NCBI GenBank assembly: GCA_965613025.1
Contig: CBFDUE010000072.1
Coordinates: forward strand, 1-10,337
Length of the DNA stretch: 10,337 nt
DNA from: CAYTXJ01 sp965613025
Lineage (GTDB): Bacteria; Desulfobacterota; DSM-4660; Desulfatiglandales; JALVMZ01
Reading direction: 5' to 3'
Shown here piece by piece: positions 5,291-10,337 of the stretch. The translations under genes and the position numbers were made by a program. The notes beneath the pieces are model-generated. The model ran no database searches. It saw nothing but the letters and a program-made list of their open reading frames with translations, and was not told the origin of the DNA. The stretch's first letter is position 1; every line of letters starts with the position of its first letter.

Positions 5291-5975
5291 CCGTATTCTT
5301 TAGTTTGATTATAATTTCTGGGAGTGTCTCTCCAATATATACCTTTCCTTCAAGAATTGTCATGATCTGGTTAACCAGGGTCCATGTTGGTGTAGATATA
5401 ATCAGTTTTTTAAATTGCGATGGATCCATATCTTTTATTCTGTGATATATTTTAAATTCAACTATTTCCTCTAAAGAATGGCCTTTAAGTGTGATTTCTG
5501 CCCCATTCTTTAGTATATTAAAACTGCTTTGGAGTGCATAAAAAAGAGCGGCAAGTAAATATATATGTCTCGTTTTTATATTTACATTAGGGACTAAACT
5601 TGTATCTATATTAATTTTTATATGGTTTTGTCTTGCTAAGCGTTGAGTAAGAATGATTATAAGATTTAATATCTGATTCATATCTCTCGAATCAACAGGA
5701 TAGTCAGTTAAGTGAGCTAATTTATTCATAGAATCAACAAGGTTTATACCTCGGTTTATTTGTTTTTGAATTTTTGTTATTATTGATTCAAACTTTTCCT
5801 TATCCACTACAGATTCGGGATCGGAAAGTGTTAGGATATCTAACAGAAGTCCGGTAGAGTCATTAATAATAGCAAAGACATTTCTCAACTCATGGGTCAT
5901 AGAAGCAATTACTTTTCCTAAAAAACTAATTATCTTCTCATTATCGTGATTCATTTTCATTAGGTTTCTATCCAC
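5286..5975 (-). CDS. Histidine-kinase-like protein with H-box but no ATP-binding motifs
   Basis: The 229-residue soluble protein has a HisKA-like dimerisation domain: SMTHELRNVFAIINDSTGLL places a phospho-acceptor His at residue 28, followed by a long second helix to about residue 95. The C-terminal half (about 100-229) matches the position and size of the HATPase domain but lacks its motifs. The N-box region reads LLAALFYALQSSFNIL without the Asn, there is no DxGxG, and there is no GxGLGL. It is therefore unlikely to phosphorylate itself with ATP and may act as a histidine phosphotransferase, a phosphatase or a kinase partner. The gene begins 3 bases after the stop of the receiver at 5979. 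The GTG at 5975 is the longest start; an ATG at 5960, with GGAT about 9 bases upstream, is a good alternative and would leave the H-box intact. The context suggests that it works with the receiver encoded immediately upstream. Confidence 0.85.
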   Translation of the reverse strand: MDRNLMKMNHDNEKIISFLGKVIASMTHELRNVFAIINDSTGLLLDILTLSDPESVVDKEKFESIITKIQKQINRGINLVDSMNKLAHLTDYPVDSRDMNQILNLIIILTQRLARQNHIKINIDTSLVPNVNIKTRHIYLLAALFYALQSSFNILKNGAEITLKGHSLEEIVEFKIYHRIKDMDPSQFKKLIISTPTWTLVNQIMTILEGKVYIGETLPEIIIKLKNTE

Positions 5976-5978
5976 AGA

Positions 5979-6359
5979 TTATTTTCTTTTGGATGCTTCT
6001 ATAGCAGAGTCCATTTTCTCTATTAACTCCGTTATATCTACTGGTTTAATAAGATAATCATATGCTCCCAATTCCATCCCTTTTATCCCGTCTTTGGTAG
6101 CACCATGTCCAGTCAGAAGAATAACTGGCACCTGAGGGTATTCAGATTTGATTCTTTTTAAAACTTCAAACCCATCTATTCCTGGCATCTTTACATCTAA
6201 TACTACAACATCAGGCAAGCTGGTATTCACTGCATTTAAAGCTCCTTCACCATCATTTTCTACTCGAGTATTGTATCCTCTTAGGTTTAGTCTTTCAGCA
6301 AGAGTTATTGCAAATTCCTCTTCATCATCAACTATTAAGATATTAACTTTTTTTGACAT
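5979..6359 (-). CDS. Single-domain response regulator (CheY-like receiver)
   Basis: The 126-residue protein is a bare receiver with nothing added at the C-terminus. D11/D12 form the acidic pocket, D55 in VVVLDVKMPGIDG is the phospho-acceptor, and T83 (LLTGHG) and K105 (YLIKPVD) complete the active site. It lies 1 base from the membrane histidine kinase gene (6361) and 3 bases from the kinase-like gene (5975), so all three are surely one operon. GGAGGG lies 5 bases before the ATG. The tight pairing makes it the most likely direct substrate of the membrane kinase. With no output domain, the signal must be passed on, either to the His of the kinase-like protein or by protein contact. It closely resembles the receivers at 1593 and 3851, suggesting duplication within the cluster. 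Confidence 0.94.
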   Translation of the reverse strand: MSKKVNILIVDDEEEFAITLAERLNLRGYNTRVENDGEGALNAVNTSLPDVVVLDVKMPGIDGFEVLKRIKSEYPQVPVILLTGHGATKDGIKGMELGAYDYLIKPVDITELIEKMDSAIEASKRK

Positions 6360-6360
6360 A

Positions 6361-8091
6361 TTATCCCTCCACTACATTCTTTGGTTTTATTGGGAAAAAA
6401 AGAGTGAAAGTAGTTCCCACTGATTCTTTGCTGGTAACATATATATCTCCGCCAAGTTTTTTTATTATTCCATAAGTAATGGATAATCCTAAACCAGTCC
6501 CATATCCCTTCTTTGTTGTAAAAAAGGGTTCAAAAATGTGTTCAAGAGTCTCTTTACTCATTCCACAGCCATTATCCTGTATGGAAATACCTATTTTTTC
6601 AGCTCCTTCCTGCCATGTAGTAATTATAATTAATCCATCCTCTTGCACAGCTTCAATGGAATTGGTCAATATATTTAAGAAAACTTGTTGTAGTTGTCCA
6701 CGATCTGAGTAGATCCGAGGGAGATTAACATCTAATTGTAAACGAATTTCAATATTTCTATAGAGAGCTTCTTTTTCAAGAAACCCTAATACTTCTTTTA
6801 TAACGTCATTAATATTTAATTCCTCAAATTGAACCTCTATTCTCTTTGCAAAACCCAAAAGACGATGTGTAATATTTTTCATACGATCAACAGATTCAAG
6901 AATGGAGTTAATAAGCTCTAAAAATTTTTCTTTTTGATTAAAATTTTCACTACTTTCAACAATGTCCCTCATCAAACCTGCCTTTTCATTAATTATTGCC
7001 ATAGGATTATTTATTTCGTGAGCAACTCCTGCAGCAAGTTTTCCTATTGAGGATAGTTTATGGGAATGCTGTAATTGTCGAAAAGCAGCCTCTCGTTTAG
7101 CATCTGCTGCTTGGATACGTTTCACCATAAGATCAGTTAGTCTTACCACTGCCAGAATTATTCCTATTAAACCTAAAAACAAGACAAAAAACATTTCACC
7201 CTTAAGGGTATACCAGGATTTAAGCAATACCGATACCGGTCTAAGTGCTACCACTATGTATTCAGCATGTTTAATCGGGGCATAAGCCACTATTAGTTCC
7301 TGATTACCTGGGCCTTTGGCTTTTGTCAGTTGGGTTCCTGTAGGAGTCAATGAGACTGGTAAAGAACATTTCTCCAGAACATTACCATAATATCTTGAAG
7401 GAGTTTGAAGTATACCATTTTTATTAATTAAAAAGGCATCACTATCTGGCCCAAGATATACAGCTCCAATAAGATCTTCAAATTTCTTAGTATCAAGAGT
7501 AGCCCTCAAGATCCAAAAACTTCCATCTTCTCTCCTTCTTAAAACTGCAATTGCCACATGAGGAAATTTCCTGTATCCAAGAAATACATCACTTACATAA
7601 ATACCTTTTATAATAACTTCCTGAAACCATGTTTGCTGTGCATATATCTTACCTTTTAATTTATAGGGTCCTGCATAACTTACCTGAACCCCATTTTCAT
7701 CTATCACACCCAGATCAATAAATCCTTTGTATTGCGAACTTAATGCCCAAAAAATGTGTTTCAGATTATTTTCATCTGAAAGCTCTTTTAGATTATAGGC
7801 AAATGCTATAAAACGGATTGTAGAGAGACGTTCTTCTAAATAAAGATCAAAGGAATGGGCAGCTTTACTGGCAAGATTCCTTAAAGGAGTAAGTATTTCA
7901 GTTTTAAGATTTCTTTTATACTCATTGTAATTGATTAATGCCATAATGGAAAGGGGAACCAAACTGACAAGCAGCATAATTATCCGCATGTTTCTTTTAA
8001 GTTTTTTATAACGACCTTCAACACCTTCAAATTCATCAAAAGTATAAGCATTGATTGGTTTTTTTGATCTATTTTCTTGATTAATGCTCAT
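6361..8091 (-). CDS. Membrane-bound sensor histidine kinase with Cache-like sensor
   Basis: This 576-residue protein has a cytoplasmic N-terminus, a first membrane segment at about 35-55, an extracytoplasmic sensor of about 240 residues that looks like a double Cache domain (SFDLYLEERLSTIRFIAF helix, then DLGVIDENGVQVSYAGPY and DAFLINKNGILQT strands), and a second membrane segment at about 299-319. There follow a coiled linker and a complete kinase core: H358 in GVAHEINNP, N-box LNILTNSIEAV (about 471-481), G1 DNGCGM (506-511), F-box FEPFF (520-524) and G2 GYGTGLGLS (529-537). The HEINNP H-box is of the NtrB/DctB-like class, which often senses small organic anions. I take the ATG at 8091; a TTG at 8097 has a better-spaced AAGGA and would add two residues. 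The gene overlaps the NifX-like gene by 11 bases and is followed 1 base later by its presumed receiver partner. Confidence 0.95.
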   Translation of the reverse strand: MSINQENRSKKPINAYTFDEFEGVEGRYKKLKRNMRIIMLLVSLVPLSIMALINYNEYKRNLKTEILTPLRNLASKAAHSFDLYLEERLSTIRFIAFAYNLKELSDENNLKHIFWALSSQYKGFIDLGVIDENGVQVSYAGPYKLKGKIYAQQTWFQEVIIKGIYVSDVFLGYRKFPHVAIAVLRRREDGSFWILRATLDTKKFEDLIGAVYLGPDSDAFLINKNGILQTPSRYYGNVLEKCSLPVSLTPTGTQLTKAKGPGNQELIVAYAPIKHAEYIVVALRPVSVLLKSWYTLKGEMFFVLFLGLIGIILAVVRLTDLMVKRIQAADAKREAAFRQLQHSHKLSSIGKLAAGVAHEINNPMAIINEKAGLMRDIVESSENFNQKEKFLELINSILESVDRMKNITHRLLGFAKRIEVQFEELNINDVIKEVLGFLEKEALYRNIEIRLQLDVNLPRIYSDRGQLQQVFLNILTNSIEAVQEDGLIIITTWQEGAEKIGISIQDNGCGMSKETLEHIFEPFFTTKKGYGTGLGLSITYGIIKKLGGDIYVTSKESVGTTFTLFFPIKPKNVVEG

Positions 8092-8416
8092 ATTCAAGGA
8101 TATCCTTTTGCTTCAAAGTCCCTTCTTTAAATTTCTCCAGGGCCTTACCATATGGGCCCACCACAGAATCAAACACTTGAATATTTTTCCATAAAAGATA
8201 TTGATAATGTTCCTCCTCAATTCCACCACATATAACTATATCCACCTTTTCATTAAGAATAAGATTACACATCTCTTCTGCTGAAGCATGGGGCATAACT
8301 ATAATCTTTTCTTTTTGCTTTCCTTCATCAATGCTTACAATAAGCGCCTCCAACGCAAGATCAAACCTGGGAGCTACCTCTTTTTTATATATAGGAATAA
8401 GTATTTTCGTTGCCAT
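8081..8416 (-). CDS. NifX/NafY-like (dinitrogenase FeMo-co biosynthesis family) small protein
   Basis: The 111-residue protein fits the single-domain Di-Nase_FeMo-co fold of about 110 residues. The start KILIPIYKKEVAPRFDLALEA matches the first strand and the xxRFDxA motif. Later come VDIVICGGI (about 58-66) and WKNIQVFDSVVGPYGKALEKF, the typical end in which a GI/GxxV... stretch is followed by the last helix. Members bind iron-molybdenum clusters (NifX, NafY, NifB C-terminus), but many stand-alone copies occur away from nitrogenase and have no known role. No nif gene is near. Here it is the first gene of an operon with a sensor kinase, which it overlaps by 11 bases, so it may be a regulatory or accessory sensing protein. 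The ATG has no clear Shine-Dalgarno sequence. Cys50 and Cys64 are the only cysteines. Confidence 0.85.
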   Translation of the reverse strand: MATKILIPIYKKEVAPRFDLALEALIVSIDEGKQKEKIIVMPHASAEEMCNLILNEKVDIVICGGIEEEHYQYLLWKNIQVFDSVVGPYGKALEKFKEGTLKQKDILEYEH

Positions 8417-8470
8417 TAAACAGTCATTTTATAGGTTTTATTAAGTTCCAAATTGTTCTACATTGATACT

Positions 8471-8498
8471 ATTTTAAATACTCCCTTGATTAAATCAA
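8471..8498 (-). promoter_or_regulatory. Sigma-70-type promoter for the NifX-like/kinase operon, with overlapping palindrome
   Basis: On the minus strand TTGATT (8498-8493) and TAAAAT (8476-8471) are 16 bases apart, about 55 bases before the ATG at 8416. The -35 lies inside a 13-base palindrome (TTGATTTAATCAA, 8498-8486), which resembles an FNR box but with a 3-base instead of 4-base centre and could be an operator. The rest of 8499-8639 is extremely AT-rich, with short dyads but no supported gene and no clear terminator for the upstream activator gene. Confidence 0.5.
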
Positions 8499-8639
8499 CC
8501 TCTAATATCATTTTATTAAAAATTTATTCTTCTAAGATACCTAAAAAGGCTAAAAAATAATATTATAAAATAATTTAAAATTTAATTAATACCCAAAAGT
8601 AAAGAGTTTTTAGTTTAAACAATTATAAGATCTGTTTCA

Positions 8640-10064
8640 TCATTTTATGTTATACTGCTTCATTTTTCTCCATAATGTGCTTCTTGCCCATCCCAGTAAT
8701 TTTGCAGCTTCACTGCGGCGTCCTTTTGTCTTTATTAAGGCTTCTAAAATCATTTTTCTTTCCACATCAGGCCATGTATGCGTATCAGTGAAGTTTAATG
8801 GATGAGATTTAGAAGCTCCTGTAATCTGTGGGGAATTACGGTTCTTAAGTCTTATTGATGGTAATGCTTCACGGTCCTCAGAAATATAAGAAGGTAGGTG
8901 CATAGGAAGAATCTGTTTACTCTCGCAGACATTGACAGCATATTCTACAATATTCTTTAACTCTCTTACATTCCCTGGATAAGAATACTCTTTCAATATG
9001 CGAAGGGCAGCTGGTGAAAATCCGTGTATTTGTTTCCCTAATTTTCTTGAGAACATATTTAAAAAGTGGTTCAAAAGAAGCAAGATATCATTACTTCTTT
9101 CTCTTAAAGGGGGGAGATGAAGTCTTACTACATTAAGTCTGAAGAATAGATCTTCCCGAAAACTGCCTTCAGATACCATTCGTTCAAGATTTCTGTGTGT
9201 AGCAGCGATAATTCTGACATCAACTTGAAATCCCTTTGTGCTTCCAATGGGATAAATAATCTTATCATCAAGGAATGTCAATAACTTCACTTGAAGAGGT
9301 AAAGGTAAATCTCCTATTTCAGTAAGATACAGAGTTCCTTTATTAGCCATTCTGAAACGACCTGGCTTTTGTTCAATAGCTCCTGTAAAAGCCCCTTTTG
9401 TATGTCCAAAAAGTTCAGATTCTAATAAGGTTTCTGGTAATGCCCCGCAATTAACCTTGATGAAAGGCCCTTTAGCCCTGTTTGAAGCCTGATGTATAGC
9501 CTTGGCAATAAGATCTTTCCCTGTGCCTGTCTCTCCTGTTATTAAGATAGATGAGTCGCTTTCAGCAAGAATAGGCAATATCCTGAAAATTCTCTCCATT
9601 TCAGGACTTTTCCCAATGATACTTTCAAAGCCAAAAAAAGTATTTTTTTTCTCTTGAGACCCTTTAAGACCCCGTAAGTCCTCAATAATTTCCAAATATC
9701 CTAAAATCTTACCATTTGATCCTATAAACGGTGAACATGTTATTCTAATAGGGATGAGTTGATGGTCACAATTAATTAGATCACTTTCAATGGAAATTGA
9801 ATCTGATGGATCCTTGGCAGACGATGCCGGGCATGATAATCTATTAATACATGCTTTTGACCGTATTATACTATGACATGGAAGACCTTTTACATCTTCA
9901 GAAGAATATCCTATTAATGCTTCCAAGGCACGATTTATTAAGATGATTTTACGTTCAGTATTTAAAATAAGAGTGCCAACAGGGATTACATTTATAAAAT
10001 GTGAAAGTATTATGGGATCATTTTGGAATAGGTTTTTAATATAAGGATCTTGCAAAGATTTCAT
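8640..10064 (-). CDS. Sigma-54-dependent transcriptional activator (PAS, AAA+, Fis-type HTH)
   Basis: The 474-residue bacterial enhancer-binding protein has three domains. An N-terminal PAS domain (about 20-130) carries a cysteine trio, C63, C72 and C78. The AAA+ domain (about 147-375) has Walker A GETGTGKD (177-184), the sigma-54 contact loop GAFTGA (224-229), Walker B-like GTLYLTEIGDLP (243-254), arginine fingers in SFREDLFFRLNVV (R303, R309) and GNVREL (364-369). A Fis-type helix-turn-helix (about 449-470) is in GRRSEAAKLLGWARSTLWRKM. Walker B has Thr (T248) in place of the usual Asp before E249, which may alter ATP hydrolysis. There is no receiver domain, so control is through PAS ligand or redox state. 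I chose the ATG at 10064 because AAAGG lies 8 bases upstream; an in-frame TTG at 10085 would add seven residues. It is the likely regulator of the sigma-54 promoter at 5163-5179, some 3.5 kb downstream. Confidence 0.95.
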   Translation of the reverse strand: MKSLQDPYIKNLFQNDPIILSHFINVIPVGTLILNTERKIILINRALEALIGYSSEDVKGLPCHSIIRSKACINRLSCPASSAKDPSDSISIESDLINCDHQLIPIRITCSPFIGSNGKILGYLEIIEDLRGLKGSQEKKNTFFGFESIIGKSPEMERIFRILPILAESDSSILITGETGTGKDLIAKAIHQASNRAKGPFIKVNCGALPETLLESELFGHTKGAFTGAIEQKPGRFRMANKGTLYLTEIGDLPLPLQVKLLTFLDDKIIYPIGSTKGFQVDVRIIAATHRNLERMVSEGSFREDLFFRLNVVRLHLPPLRERSNDILLLLNHFLNMFSRKLGKQIHGFSPAALRILKEYSYPGNVRELKNIVEYAVNVCESKQILPMHLPSYISEDREALPSIRLKNRNSPQITGASKSHPLNFTDTHTWPDVERKMILEALIKTKGRRSEAAKLLGWARSTLWRKMKQYNIK

Positions 10065-10145
10065 ATTCAAAACCTTTAAGGTCAATATTTACTTATCATT
10101 ACTGCTACTTCACTTAAAACTTAAATTTTTAACATTTTTCAATAA

Positions 10146-10174
10146 AAAGTATCTTTTTTGCAATGTGGTGTCAA
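10146..10174 (-). promoter_or_regulatory. Probable sigma-70-type promoter for the sigma-54 activator gene
   Basis: The minus strand has a perfect -35, TTGACA (10174-10169), followed by either TACTTT after 17 bases (10151-10146) or GATACT after 15 bases (10153-10148). The -10 is weak, as expected for a regulated promoter. The leader to the ATG at 10064 would be about 75 bases. The same stretch superficially resembles a -24/-12 element but fails the spacing. Confidence 0.5.
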
Positions 10175-10227
10175 TTTGAATGATGAAGGGTAAAGATGAT
10201 TTAATATACCTTTTAGAGACCTTTGCA

Positions 10228-10337
10228 TAACCCCTTTTTACACTGGGGGTTACACCCCCCTCCGGGTCGGATGACCCTCCAGGTCGGAGACCAGACCCCT
10301 GTCATTGCGAGCGAACGAAGTGAGCGTGGCAATCTCA
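10228..10337. repeat. GC-rich dispersed palindromic repeat at the contig end
   Basis: Base composition changes abruptly from AT-rich to GC-rich at about 10240. The block holds several short dyads: TAACCCC (10228-10234) with GGGGTTA (10246-10252); GGGGGT (10245-10250) with ACCCCC (10254-10259), mutually exclusive with the first; GGGTC/GACCC (10264-10277); and GGTC/GACC (10282-10292). It ends in GTCATTGCGAGCG...GTGGCAATC (from 10301), which I recognise as a type of intergenic REP-like palindrome scattered through many bacterial genomes. It is non-coding, probably mobile or multi-copy, and is a likely reason the contig ends here. Just before it, GAGACCTTTGCATAACC (10217-10233) resembles the terminal repeat of some insertion sequences, but no transposase is present. 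Confidence 0.7.

Noticed and set aside
8096..8107. Perfect palindrome AAGGATATCCTT at the kinase start
   Set aside because: It lies inside the end of the NifX-like coding sequence and is short enough to be chance; part of it simply serves as the ribosome site.
8510..8610. AT-rich dyads (for example TAATATTA) as an origin or small RNA
   Set aside because: The base composition alone explains the short palindromes; no promoter-terminator pair or conserved structure is visible.
10160..10174. TTGACACCACATTGCA as a sigma-54 promoter
   Set aside because: The GG is GA and the spacing to GC is 9, not 10; a sigma-70 -35 explains it better.

Overview
The window looks like one end of a metagenome-derived contig from a low-GC, AT-rich bacterium. 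The sigma-54 activator, the sigma-54 promoter, the clustered single-domain response regulators and the DASS transporter suggest a Desulfobacterota-like or similar anaerobe. That placement is inference, because no phylogenetic marker gene is present. Bases 1-55 are not biological: they are the Illumina Nextera i7 adapter with its index and the Tn5 mosaic end, so the genome starts at base 56. The last ~110 bases are a GC-rich, palindrome-rich dispersed repeat, probably the point where assembly broke.

Layout. Bases 56-140 hold three helically phased, DnaA-box-like 10-mers. A small minus-strand gene (141-527) has a C-terminal part resembling a TFIIB/cyclin repeat, with a perfect 25-bp inverted repeat just upstream of its ATG. 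A plus-strand TauE/SafE-type permease (738-1568) is the only convincing plus-strand gene. From 1593 to 10064 every gene is on the minus strand. In order of transcription they are: a PAS/AAA+/Fis-type sigma-54 activator (10064-8640); a four-gene cluster of a NifX/NafY-like FeMo-co-family protein, a membrane Cache histidine kinase, a single-domain response regulator and a kinase-like protein lacking its ATPase motifs (8416-5286); a strong sigma-54 promoter (5179-5163); a second cluster of a 77-aa protein, a degenerate receiver and a single-domain response regulator (5110-3851); a DASS-family anion transporter preceded by a CRP/FNR-type palindrome (3734-2127); and another single-domain response regulator (2036-1593).

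Working model (inference). The Cache kinase senses an extracytoplasmic ligand and phosphorylates some of the three intact stand-alone receivers. None of these has a DNA-binding output domain. The kinase-like protein with an H-box but no ATP-binding motifs, and the receiver without its phosphorylatable Asp, could act as phosphotransfer, scaffold or sequestering partners. The sigma-54 activator upstream is the obvious candidate to act at the sigma-54 promoter. The DASS and TauE-type permeases suggest that the signal concerns uptake or export of an organic or sulfur-containing anion. The most unusual points are the chain of receivers without an output domain, the pseudo-receiver, the kinase lacking its ATPase motifs, and a C-terminal helical motif shared by three adjacent genes.

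No tRNA, rRNA, CRISPR array or complete insertion sequence was recognised. Intergenic stretches of note are 528-737, 8417-8639 (very AT-rich) and 10065-10337; none exceeds 300 bases.
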